A stretch of DNA of 64,000 nucleotides from Patiria pectinifera (lineage: Eukaryota > Echinodermata > Asteroidea > Valvatida > Asterinidae). Position numbers and translations under genes: made by a program. Shown one piece after another: positions 46,086 through 56,517 of the stretch. The stretch is from positions 8,892,863-8,956,862 of the forward strand of contig CM057135.1 of the NCBI GenBank assembly GCA_029964075.1, read 5' to 3'. Position 1 is the first letter of the stretch. Each line of letters opens with the position of its first letter. The notes below the pieces were generated by a model. It was not told the DNA's origin. It did not search any database and worked only from the letters and a program-made list of their open reading frames with translations.

Positions 46086-46181
46086 CGCGAATGGAGGGTA
46101 CTGGTGACACAAGACGGAGCTCTAAGGAGGACACTAATGACAGCATCAGGGGGACAAAGGCTGACGTACATGTAACAACAG
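46086..46181 (+). CDS. Candidate hydrophilic exon after the recombinase
   Basis: Acceptor ttttcag and donor gtgtgt, 96 bp. Phase 1 from 44684 gives SRMEGTGDTRRSSKEDTNDS then IRGTKADVHVTT, charged and Ser/Thr-rich like the other linkers. It leaves phase 1. A broken copy exists at 52586-52948. No homology outside the window is claimed; it is supported by phase match, splice sites and duplication. Confidence 0.5.
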
Positions 46182-46710
46182 GTGTGTTGACAAAACTAAC
46201 ATCCTATCAGGGCCATTTCATACTTCATTGGAATTTCAGTACAAAGTGAATAAGTTAAGGTTACTGCGGACTTCACAAGTTCAACTTTTGTGTATTGACA
46301 TCAGAAAATTTTATTCACTTTTGCTTGCGTGAAGTATCAGCATTAATTTTTTGAATTTTTTGCTGTAACTCTGCAGTCCTCAACCATCCATACTGATCTC
46401 CAAATTGAGTGAAGAATTATAACTGTTTGGTATCTTTTAGTTTGTATTTAATTCCAAAATGTTAATGTAATAGTTGAAAAATGAATAGGAACTTTTTGAA
46501 GACAGAGGTTTTTTACCACACATTATACGGGTTTGACAACAACAAAAATGTTTCCAGAGACATCCCCCAAAAATGGGGGTTTTGGTGTTAATGTGCTATA
46601 CCTGTACATCAGAGCCAGTCTTTGCATACATGTACCGGTATTTCCATCGTTAATATAAAGAAAGATAATGTCCTAAGAATGTCTTTTTTAACTGCATCAG
46701 GGCTAAACAT

Positions 46711-46843
46711 TATAGTCAGGTTCACAATGCATTTTCGTTGGGGTTTTATGTGGATTACCAAAACTATACATTTTTGAAAACGTTATGATCTACTGAATCC
46801 AAAAACCAATGTTTCCATTTTTCCGACGCCATTATGTCGGCCA
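46711..46843 (+). repeat. Long inverted repeat, left arm
   Basis: Begins tatagtcaggttcacaatgc and runs through accaaaactatacatttttg and ccaaaaaccaatgtttccat. The reverse complement occurs at 50858-50998 at roughly 75-80% identity. Either the ends of one 4.3-kb element or two opposed copies of a short repeat. Confidence 0.6.
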
Positions 46844-47531
46844 TTTTGTGGGGACGGGATAAAAGGGGGCGGATCCAGCCCCCCACTCTAAGATCTTGGA
46901 GGTGCCATGACAGATTTGATTGAAATTGGTATGCTTGTGGAGATAACACTGCTAAGCACATGTGTAGAGTCTCAGTTCAATAGAACAAAGCATGCTGTAA
47001 TTTTCTTTGTTTATAATATTATTCACATTACAAATTATCCCTTTATCCTATACATATTCAATGCAAAAGTTACCATTTTACTATACCCTGCGTTTTAAAT
47101 TGACATTTCGCAATAACGGTAGGTCCGAATTTTGTAAAAAATAAAGTGTCCCGTTGTGCACATCACATCTGCCTAAATTTTAGGCTGTGGACGACATTTT
47201 AAAAGGCATAGTTATTGAGAGAAAGGGGCGGGGCGGGGGATTCCACAGTTCTTTTATTGGATTAAACATGGGTAATCCTTTACTTTACTAGTTTATTCTT
47301 TGTTGCCTGCACAGGTACATATTAAAGGACATGGACACAAATAACACTTCATAAGTTAATCAAATCCAAATAGGAGGGCATGTACATGTACATTAACACA
47401 CGAAATTGTACTTTTCAACATAATGTAGCTAAATTCAAAACTGAGCAGAATACCTAGACCACGATGGCCCAGCGCCTGAATTCTCGCACTTGCAATAACG
47501 AGCGCTTCAGCACGGGGTGTACCCTCGGGAT
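46844..47531. other. Non-coding
   Basis: No exon recognised. Includes gggcggatccagcccccc near 46868, similar to the end of the MITE at 49366. Confidence 0.4.
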
Positions 47532-47942
47532 CCACTCGATAGTCCGAATGTTAAAAAGTCCGGAAAATTCCCATACCTGGGTTCATTATAGTCAGAAAAT
47601 GAAATAAGGTTCTTCCAGCATTAGATTTTGATGATAAAGTCGGAAGGTTCGGTGGTCAAAATTAAAGGTTACTAGTCCGAAGGTTCATTAATCCAAAAGC
47701 ACAACAGTTTAATAGTCCAAATTGACAATAAAGTTCGATGCTGTCAATTTGGACTATCGAACTTAATCGTCCAGTCGGACTATCGAACTTTCGAATTGCG
47801 GACTAATGAACACTTCGGACCAATCAAACTTTTGGACTAACGAACGATGGACTAATGAACATATGGATTAACGAAGTTTCGGACTATCGAACCTTCGTAC
47901 TTATGAACCTTCAGACTATTGAACCTTCGTTACATCGAGTGG
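47532..47942. repeat. Foldback element built of ggactatcgaac-type repeats
   Basis: Ends CCACTCGAT (47532-47540) and ATCGAGTGG (47934-47942). The left half carries agtccgaaggttcatt-type words, the right half their inverse (ggactaatgaac, ggactatcgaaccttcg), about a dozen imperfect 15-20-bp units. A central hairpin pairs AGTCCAAATTGACA with TGTCAATTTGGACT. No protein. Confidence 0.75.
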
Positions 47943-49052
47943 TCACCGTACGCTCACATAAGCCCCTTTTCATGGCAAAAGCAAGTGCAAGCATTCTGCT
48001 TTACAAGGCAACTGCCCTGAGACGGGTTGTCTGAACAATAGATGGCACCATTTCAAACCAGTATTGCCTATACCTGGACAGGTCATCACTACAGAGTGCT
48101 TGCTCTTTAATCCTGTGTCCTGTGTCCCCATGCAATCCTGAGGTCTTGAAAATCTGCCCTGAGTGAGAGAGCGCATGTTAAAGATCATGACGTTGTAGAC
48201 TGCCTCATTAACCAAGTTCACACTTCTGGCCTTCAGTTAGACCTCTCGCAGACGATAGCATTGTAAACCTGTTGTTATTATTAATTGACCAAACAAGATA
48301 CATATGTATAGGACTTGTGATAGTCAGAATTATAAAGCAGAACAGTAGGTGTGGCTCCTGGTAAGATCAGTCTTGAGGATGGATTTATGCTTCCGAGAAT
48401 GGATGTACCAGCATAGCAGGGACAGGAGGAGTTGCAATAGTCTCATGCAGAAACAGAGTTGGCAGAAGTTAAGGGTCCGCTAATTATGCAGAACTGACTG
48501 TTATGATTCTCATTTGCAATAGACTGAGGTTAGGCTGCATGCGAAAACACCACATAGGGCAACACCTTCAGGAGAGAATATGACCACACATTTTGGAGAC
48601 CATGATACTTAACATACAGGGATGCTGCCGCCTACATTCTGGAGGCCTACAACTACGGCCTTAATACAACATTCCACCGTCGCATGCACCAACACAATAC
48701 TCGATCTGCAGCACTAACATCAGATGGCTTATGACATCAGACCCCATCTGGTCGTTGTTCCCCATCTCCCCCATCTCCAGAAAAGAGTGCACAGTAGAAA
48801 GTGCCGGAGAATCACATGGGAGCTACGAAGAGGGGAAAACAAGATTTTGGGTCTAGTGCAGTCATACAGCTAGAAGGTCCCGTGGGGAGACTAAACTCAG
48901 AATTTTGAAGACTTGCTATAATGGCTGAACAGGTGGCCAGGCAAGGGATGTCTTGTAATGTTCTTGCAAGGAGCGGCCGGAAGTTTAAGGCAACTTTACT
49001 TTGAAAGATGGGCAGAAAAACCTAGGGTGACTTGGTTGAACTGCTTGAGACC
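47943..49052. other. Non-coding, unclassified
   Basis: Short frames only. 48600-48740 reads loosely like degraded coding text (gaggcctacaactacggcct) without a recognisable family. No named feature. Confidence 0.4.
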
Positions 49053-49366
49053 CAAGGGCGGATCCAGAACACAATTTTAGGGGGGGCAAAAAAAAAAAAT
49101 TTGGTCCCCCCAAAAAGTGGGTCAAAAAAATACGGCGTGGGGTTCGGGGCCCGCTTAAGGGCCCCGAAAATTTTTTGGATTCTAGATGCTCTGTGGTGCG
49201 ATCTGAGGCAATTTCTGACCACTTTAACCAATGTTTTTTTGAGGAAAAGATGGTGGTGTACTCATTGCCTGCCTTTATTGCGATGTTACATAAAAAAAAA
49301 AAAAAATGGTTTCGTTTTTGGGGGGGGGCCATGGCCCCCTTTGGCCCCCCCCTGGATCCGCCCTTG
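49053..49366. mobile_element. hAT-type MITE with 8-bp target duplication
   Basis: 314 bp, ends CAAGGGCGGATCCAG and CTGGATCCGCCCTTG (15-bp exact inverted repeat), flanked by TTGAGACC at 49045-49052 and 49367-49374. The interior contains a GGGCCC hairpin and A/G/C runs. The 8-bp duplication identifies hAT transposition. Confidence 0.95.
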
Positions 49367-49374
49367 TTGAGACC

Positions 49375-50857
49375 TAGATTGCACCATTTGATGGAAGGGT
49401 GCCACAGGCGACAGTGTCTAAATAATTTGGAATAGGCCACCACTACTGGCAATGGGGTTGGACGAGGAGGCTCCGAAGAAGGCGCCGTCAGAAGTTCAAA
49501 GGATTAAATTTGAAAAGTATTATATCATTGGGGGTGTACTACAGTACTGCTTCGATTTCTGAAAGACTAATGTAGGTTAATAATGTATAGTGTTCTGTCC
49601 AAGTGTCCAGATTGAATGTCCTTTTTGTAGTCCAATTAGACAATGTGTAAATTGTTCACGAAGACTTGGCTGACATTAAGACAGCTTTCCAAGTCCAACA
49701 CCTGAGAGAGGGAGGATTATAACTCAAGCAAAAAAAAACCCCACAAAGTGACACCTGTTTTGTTGCAATACATGTATCTTGTTTCTCTGTCATCGTGCCT
49801 GGAATTGGCGACCAGTTCAGGGATGTTCAATGCTGCATGAGAGTGGCAATGAGAGTGATAAGAGGTACCTTATCATATCAAGACCCTATAAAGACCAGAA
49901 CATTTCGGGTTTCTTCCGGGACCAAGGGGAGGGGGCTTGCATTTTGATTCCATCGTAATTTGCTGAATCCAACAGGATCCAACTATGTCATATACCCGAT
50001 GGAGCCTGTTGGATTGAGCAGTTAACCCCTTGTGTACATTCCTCATGCAAAATGTTGGATTCAGCAGGCAACTGAACCGCATTATCACACCATGTTGGAC
50101 TCCATTGGATTCAGCATTTACTTCATTTTGGTTATGCCGTAACCACCACAACTCATTTTGCGGGTTAAAAACAGTAAATGTCCACATTACATAAAGGTTA
50201 CCACTGGGGGAGGGAGTTTAACTACTTTTGGGGTACAAATCATCATTATTAGTGGTTTGGTTGAAAACAATTAAAATTACTGAGCCAAACTTAATTGCTG
50301 TAAAAATTGCTACTACGTGTTTAACCAAAACAAACAAAAAGGAAAACATGAGAATTAAACATTACTTTATTTCGATTGCAGCCATATTGGATTTCCATAG
50401 TCACTGCAGTTGATCAAATTGATCATTTTGGTTCAAAGCGAATTCTTGACATGTCTGTGCATAGACGTTTTGTTTTCGGATTAGCAAAAAGCCCCATACT
50501 TTTAATGTTATATAAAAATAACTAAAGTTTATGAAAACCAAGGTTTTTCTTTTTACTAAGTCTGGGCCGGGCATAGACCATAAATTGTTTGTCTAGCAAA
50601 AATGCTCTTATTTTGATGTTTAACACCTTACATCATTTTGAAAAACTCTTTTTACAATCAGTTGCCATGGCAACCGTTGGCAACGTTCGTGAAGATAGAC
50701 TCTTTTTGTATCTAAATTATGAGGAAATACTTTTCTTTTGCGTCAAATACATTGAAAACAGGTTCCAGTGAGTTTCATTCCCTTTAAAATGTATGCGACA
50801 AGCCAAATCATCAGGGAAATAGTGCTAAAAATGTCCTCATTTTGAAATTGCAAGAAG
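49375..50857. other. Non-coding with ttggattcagca repeats
   Basis: At 49955-50125 the word ttggattcagca or its inverse occurs four to five times (for example gctgaatccaacagg, gttggattcagcagg), suggesting another small foldback. Otherwise nothing seen. Confidence 0.45.
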
Positions 50858-50998
50858 GCGGCCAAGATGACCTGGGAAAAAATGGAAACATTGGTTTTTG
50901 GGTTCAGTAGACCATAAGGTTTCCAAAAATGTATAGTTTACCTAATCCCCAAGAAATCCCAACGAAACTTGGATTAAGTACATTGTGAACCGGACTAT
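50858..50998 (-). repeat. Long inverted repeat, right arm
   Basis: Reverse complement of 46711-46843; ends cacattgtgaac-like text and cggactatta. See the left arm. Confidence 0.6.
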
Positions 50999-51119
50999 TA
51001 GTGGGAGAAAGTGGATACAATGCACCTCGTATTAAGTCATGCTCTGATTGAGACTGCTCATTTAACCGTGCAAAAATTCCTGACTTATTTCATTTGCGCC
51101 ACTAAGGCAATCAAAACTG

Positions 51120-51480
51120 ACACACATAACGTGCCTTATTTAATTTAGTAAATATATTGAAGTTGATGATTCTTAAGAAAAACGATGAATTTCAGTCGTG
51201 TACAACAACATTCTCACAACTGCCGCTTGCGCTGGTGAACTCCTGCAGTACTGCTCACTAATCAGCTCTGCCTTTGCATGCAGTCCATGCATGTCAACCC
51301 CAGGCAACGAAGCACGTGTACGTTACAACAGAAATTGTGCAGGATCGGGAACAGGCAACGCTCTCAGAGAAGAGAGATTACATTCTGTGAATTTAATTCG
51401 CCGAAATATTCGTTCTTCACCGATGTTTTGGGCATTTTTGCAATGTCAATTTCGACCTGTCAGGCTGTACAATCATTGAT
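51120..51480 (+). repeat. Unknown interspersed repeat, copy 4
   Basis: Head ttagtaaatatattgaagtt then gatgattcttaagaaaa, as in copy 1. Later the inverse of cacagaatgtaatctctctt and aacatcggtgaagaacgaat. Non-coding. Confidence 0.45.
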
Positions 51481-52525
51481 TGGTTCCAGTCCTCAACTTT
51501 GGCTATTGTAGTCGCAGTGGCAACCATTGCCGTTTTCCAAACCCTGGTCCGGCTCTACCTTTGGCTTCATTCATGCAGGTGGCATGGGGTTGGACCCAGA
51601 TACGGACCGAGGTCGGGGTTTGAAAAACGGCCCATGATATGAGGTATGCACCTGCTTTTGCCATTGTAAGGCTTGCATACTGATCGCTTCGGCAAAATCA
51701 GTTTCTATCTGAAAATAGCGATTGCAAGTTTGCAAACAAGCAAATGCAGACGACAGAATAGTTACAAGCATTTTTGGCGTAAAAAGTTATTCTGAAGTGT
51801 GGTTATGAAAACAGAAAAGACTTGATTTTTGTGTGTCGAACTTGCAGATAAAAACTGGGACAATCTCATGACTTTTGACATGTATGTAATGCCATAGCAG
51901 CTAGCATAGCAAGCGTGTTTGTGTTTGTGTAGACAGAACAGTTATGATTTTTGTTTCTAACTTGCCGATGAAAAGCGGGCAATCCTGTGACTTTCGTAAT
52001 GCTATAACAATGATTTATTTTTTACTAAACCTACGCATGGCCAATTTTTTTTTTTTTTACGGTCAGTCAGGTTACCGAAAAGACAACACTTTGGGGGGGG
52101 GGGGGCTTGGCGTACATGTGCAGTAAGCAAAATATTGATATTCAAGAGTTTACACACTAAAACGGTGCTCTGAGAAAATCAACCACAATTCTGCTAAATA
52201 TCTCCTCCATCTCCACAAACGATTTCCTTGTGAGTATGTACATCTGCTGTCCGTCTAAGTTCAATATTAGAAATAGTCCTCCCATGAAAGACTGAAAAGG
52301 ATCATTTTCAACATTGGTCTCAATGGAGCAAGTTCTCGTGCCAGTCGAGTCGGGTGACTAACCCGGCTGCTCCACTGCGTCATGGACAATAACATAACCA
52401 GCTTGCGGCAGGAGCTTTGATCAATGGCAGTGGATTTATAAACATGAGAATGTAAAAATGCACTTGTTAAACAGAATTTTCGTTATATTGTTTTATTTTA
52501 GTGGTTAAATTATTTAGTTGTTTTG
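51481..52525. other. Non-coding
   Basis: No exon or repeat structure recognised other than homopolymer runs near 52049 and 52095. Confidence 0.45.
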
Positions 52526-52948
52526 TTATTTTCCCTGATACAAAAGTTCATTGGATTTCAAACACATGTTTACCAATTTTTTTTCAGCGCGAATGGAGGG
52601 TACTGGTGACACAAGACAGAGCAAATATCTTGTCATTTTGTTATTGAATGGATTACAGATTTTCAGGTTCTGATGTCGGGCAGTTGGCGGGAAAAATACA
52701 TTAAAAAAAATACCAAATGTAGCATGCACTTAATGTACTCAGTATTTGAAAATGGTATTGGACAGAAAAGTGCTCAAACAAAATGTCTTACTCCACTTTA
52801 CTCCTGGAAACTTTAACAATATGTTTGTATAATCATACATAAACAATTATTTATTCGAAAACAATGAATAATTTGAGGTTAGTTTTGTCAACACACCTGT
52901 TGTTACATGTACGTCAGCCTTTGTCCCCCTGATGCTGTCATTAGTGTC
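52526..52948 (+). pseudogene. Broken copy of exon 46086-46181 with inverted second half
   Basis: 52526-52622 repeats the intron end and the first about 37 bp of the exon (cgcgaatggagggtactggt). 52877-52948 is the reverse complement of the rest (cacctgttgttacatgtacg, ccctgatgctgtcattagtg). Turning 52623-52948 round would place the two halves in order with loss of about ten bases. Hence a duplicated exon was cut by a local inversion. Confidence 0.75.
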
Positions 52949-53480
52949 AGAGATGAAACTTTTCCGATTTTAATCGGAAATCCGACTTTTTGAATTTCCA
53001 AGGAAATTTCTGAGAAAAGTCGATAAAAAGTCGATGGAAATGGCACGTTAAAATCATCGCGAACGTAGTTTTAATCTCTTTCACCAGTCGTTATTGGATT
53101 GTTTCAACGGTAGAAAAACAGGGCATAACACTGATTGGAGCTTTCTCCAGCTGGACAAAAGGTTCAACATTGACAAGTGACATGGAAAAATCACTGTGTC
53201 GCACGTGCGTGCGAATATGCAATGGTACCAGTGTACGTACTGCGCCGTACCGTCCGCTAGCGCGCACATGGCCGGTGTGGAACGGGTATCTTTGCGAACG
53301 ATTCAGTGGATAAAATCATTACGTTGTGCGATTTTCGGAGGTTTCAGATTAATTTGTACAAAATGCAATGCTTTAAAAATCGTGATGATTATCTCGAGGA
53401 TAGGGAAGAGAGCAAAAGCGAAACATTTAACTGGCATTTGTTGGAGCAGTCTCGGTTAGGGCCCGTGACCATTCAGCCCC
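52948..53480 (+). mobile_element. hAT-like terminus and degenerate body
   Basis: Starts CAGAGATGAAACTTTTCC with an inner palindrome TTTCCGATT..AATCGGAAA, parallel to the hAT at 15706 (CAGAGATGCCACTTTTCCGG with its own palindrome). A frame at about 53306-53450 has NWHLLEQS, faintly like the NWTWLQE of that hAT. No right end was found, so a truncated relative. Confidence 0.5.
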
Positions 53481-53649
53481 GGTATGAAAAGGGCGCCCCG
53501 GTATGAAAAGGGCCCCCCGGTTAGCTCGTCCCCTCCCAAGAAGTCCTCTCGTACCGTCCCAGTTAACGGCCCAGGAGCTGGTCCTGTTGCTAATCAGGAA
53601 CTCCTCTATCCTGGGGTCTATTGTTTGCAAGTATTGACACATGTAAGTT

Positions 53650-53890
53650 CAAAAAAAACATAAGTTGGTGTCTGGTCAGCGCGCGTGTCGATTTTAACCA
53701 TGCGCGTCGATCGTTTTTTTTTCTTCCAAAATGTTTCGCGGTAGCTCCAACAGCGCCCTCTATTTCCGCACCTCCTAATTTTTTTACCAAAGAGCACCAA
53801 GGAATTGGAAATTGCACCAAGGCAAATGATCGAAAGCACCAAAGCAAATTATGGAGGACACCAAAAAAGGACACCAAAAAAGCAAAATAG
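53650..53890 (+). repeat. Relative of the AATAGTCGGTCT element
   Basis: Shares tggtgtctggtcagcgcgcg, gtcgattttaac and caacagcgccctctatt with 60643-60750. 53840-53890 holds four repeats of aaagcaccaaa-type words. Right end unclear. Confidence 0.5.
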
Positions 53891-53916
53891 TACCCACCTT
53901 GTCTGTACGAATGTCA

Positions 53917-54058
53917 GACAAGTCGACCGTTGAGACAACTCGACTCGAGACAAGTCGACCGTTGAGACAACTCGACCGTTGAGACAACTCGACTCGAGAC
54001 AAGTCGACCGTTGAGACAACTCGACTCGGGACAACTCGCCCGTTGAGAAAGCTCGACT
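53917..54058. repeat. 15-bp minisatellite (gtcgaccgttgagacaactc)
   Basis: About nine alternating 15-bp units, gtcgaccgttgagac and aactcgactcgagac variants. Open frames over it on both strands are artefacts of the 15-bp period. Confidence 0.85.
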
Positions 54059-54109
54059 TAATGGAAATGTATACACGTGGATAAGAAAAAGTTGCATATA
54101 TCTGTGGCA

Positions 54110-54355
54110 GGACCGGTCCCGGGCGCGGCGCGGGCACACTCGATGCATGGAGGGCGCTCTGATCGGCGCTGGCCGTCGCGTCGGGTCGGCGCGCCCCGCC
54201 CGCGAGGACCGGGCCCGGCCCGCGCGGCACGCGGGCACACGTCGATGCACAGTGAGCGCCCCGGTGGCCGTCGCGTCGGGCCGCCCGGACCCCAGCGCGG
54301 CGACGCGGCATTCAGTCTACCGACGGAGAGGGCTCGGCCTCCGACCGGGTTCCTC
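54110..54355. other. GC- and CpG-rich island with two tandem units
   Basis: Base composition jumps far above its surroundings, with dense CG. Two related units about 103 bp apart share gcgggcacac.tcgatgca and ggccgtcgcgtcggg. No rRNA, tRNA or coding motif fits. Could be a promoter island, a rearranged spacer or foreign insert. Confidence 0.6.
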
Positions 54356-55570
54356 AATGTACATCTACACAGGCCTGTTGTGTTACTACTAGTGCATTAA
54401 TGATGGTCAGTAATGTCCAGGAAATGTATTCAATATAACAAAAACTAAGGTAAGTATTAACAACTAGGCCTAACATGATTGTTAATTGATACTTTTTGAT
54501 ATCAGGCCAAAAAAAAAAAAAAAATGTTCTGCTTTCGATTACATGGCATTCGAAAATGGGGTAGGTGGGTATTATTTTGGCCAATTTTTTTTGTACTAAC
54601 ATGGGGTCTGCGTGTAGTCAAGTGTAAAAGGTAGCAATTGATGGTTTGGGGTGTTTTCCTCCTCATTTTCCCCATAAAATGTAGGTAGGGGCTCTCGGAA
54701 TAGAGTAGGTAGGGAAACTGGAAGCAGAACTATTTTGTTTCAAGGCCCAATTTATTTCATTCAATTTTCAATTGCAGAGAGAGAAATTAATATGAATATT
54801 TAGAAAAACTCACTGTAGGCCTACCGCAATAATAGAATACCCAAAAAACTGTTGTTGAGGATATTTTAATGGGTTTTTAAATACTCGCAGACAAAAGCAA
54901 ACTTTCTACGTCTCTCCCGACAGCCTGCGACGTTCAACCCTTGAAAACAGTATGCCTCGAAAACAGGTACGATGAAGTCACAATTTATATCATTACATTT
55001 CCTGAGTGATTTTGTTCTTCCATCTTCCAAGTGGAGATGTTGCGAAGCACTGTGGAGCATATTTTTATGACAATTTATTTTTCAATAAATTAAAAACATA
55101 GGAAAGCCGGGTTCAATTGAAGTCCTCATCGCACTCTTTTGGAAATAAAATTGTTGTGTAAGTTTGATTTTGCTATTTTAGCCTACTTTGTTCACTAAAA
55201 AAAAAAAAGTTCAACAAACAAAGGCCCTCATCATACTCCTCGTTTTCTTTTAATAATCGGACGATCCACTGGTGGTTTGTTCTACTTGTATGGCCTTAAT
55301 ATGTTCCGTTCAAGCTATAGCTTTAATATCAACCATGATTCGACTAAATTGAAAAACAAGCATGCACCATAAATTCATTCTTTCATTTCACGTTAATGAA
55401 GTCAGATTTATTACCTTTAAAACGAAATGTATAGATTACAATATACATATATACAAAAAATGAAGAGGCATGCATAATTTACTAAATAAATAAGTAGATC
55501 CATTAACCATGAACTTAGCAAACATAATAATGCAAATAGAAAGGATTGTGCCTAGTACATGTACATGGGA
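54356..55570. other. Non-coding
   Basis: Contains a GGCC-A-run repeat fragment at about 54500-54590 (aaaatggggtaggtgggt). No exon seen. Confidence 0.45.
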
Positions 55571-55745
55571 ACAATAAACTAATTAAAAAAAAAAAAACAT
55601 AGTAGGTTTGCAGTAACACCATGTGAATGATAGGCCTCTTTTATTGAGTTGCGTGGTTCTTACACCACACAACTCACTAAAAGAGATACCATTCACAAGG
55701 TGTTACTGCAAACCTACTGTTATTTTTTTTAATTCGTTGATTGTT
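55571..55745. mobile_element. Palindromic MITE (AGTAGGTTTGCAGTAACACC)
   Basis: Left arm agtaggtttgcagtaacacc then atgtgaatg; the right arm is its inverse (cattcac, ggtgttactgcaaacctact). Outer A-run/T-run and aacaat/attgtt extend the pairing to about 175 bp. A very strong hairpin with a short cgtggttcttacaccac centre. Confidence 0.85.
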
Positions 55746-56145
55746 TGTAAAGCTACCATACTATTGATCTGTTTAACAAAATGAGCATAATTTAAAAAAA
55801 AATACTGAAAAAATAATAGATAAAATAAAATTAAATACTATGAATGAAAAAAACTGGGGGAAAAATAATTAAATAAATAGGCCTAGATACACAGACAAAT
55901 TACTAAATACACATCCTAGCCGCAAATATTAAATTAAATAAGTTAATACGCAAATGATGATAAATTAGTTTAAATAATAAATAACTAATCACCGACTAGA
56001 AGTCCACCCGAAAAGTGCCATGATGATCGGACCTATCCTTACATGCATTTTAAAGATTGCATTTAAATAAACTTCAAACTATCAGAAGTCTCAGAGTGAA
56101 TAGCCTATGCCTCCATTTTACCTTGAAGTTGATCTGAACAAATTG

Positions 56146-56517
56146 TTACATTCGAATGACATTTCCCTGCACGGCAGCACATGCCCGAAGCAGGGACTTG
56201 GCTGTGCGCTCCCCCTCCTGGAACTCTTTCCAGTACTTGAAGATTCTCCCCTGTGCTGCCTTGAACTTCTTCTTCTGGTGGCGCTGTAGCTTCTTCTCGG
56301 AGACCAGCTTCACTTGAACATCAACGAACCTCGCCTCAGCGTGGAGTAGCTGGATGAGAAGATAGAAGGGCACATTGAGCCTACGTGCCTTCGTCTTCAG
56401 TCTCAGGTGCCATCCTTCGCAGTCATTATTGGTGCGGATGGTCTGACCATAGCATGACCAGGCTGCAGGAGGCCATGTATTGGAGTAGACCCACGTTGAT
56501 GCTACATAGTCAAAGAG
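56146..56517 (-). pseudogene. MULE transposase C-terminal exon
   Basis: After an acceptor (ttag on the minus strand) the frame reads LFDYVASTWVYSNTWPPAAW, GQTIRTNNDCEGWHLRLK, LNVPFYLLIQLLHAEARFVD, KKLQRHQKKKF and a stop. The motif RTNN..EGWH.RL with a following PFYLL..LLH.EA is the end of animal Mutator-like transposases. The catalytic core is absent from the window, and 55746-56145 has no gene. The remaining element is internally deleted or split by long introns. Confidence 0.75.

Noticed and set aside
48600..48740. Possible degraded coding segment
   Set aside because: No family motif, splice signals or sustained frame could be seen.
54110..54355. rRNA fragment or protein-coding island
   Set aside because: No conserved rRNA core motif is recognisable, and the open frames over it are low-complexity Arg/Pro/Gly products of high GC.
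53784..54357. Plus and minus open frames of up to 175 codons around the minisatellite and GC island
   Set aside because: They span a 15-bp repeat and CG-rich DNA with no domain and overlap each other on both strands.
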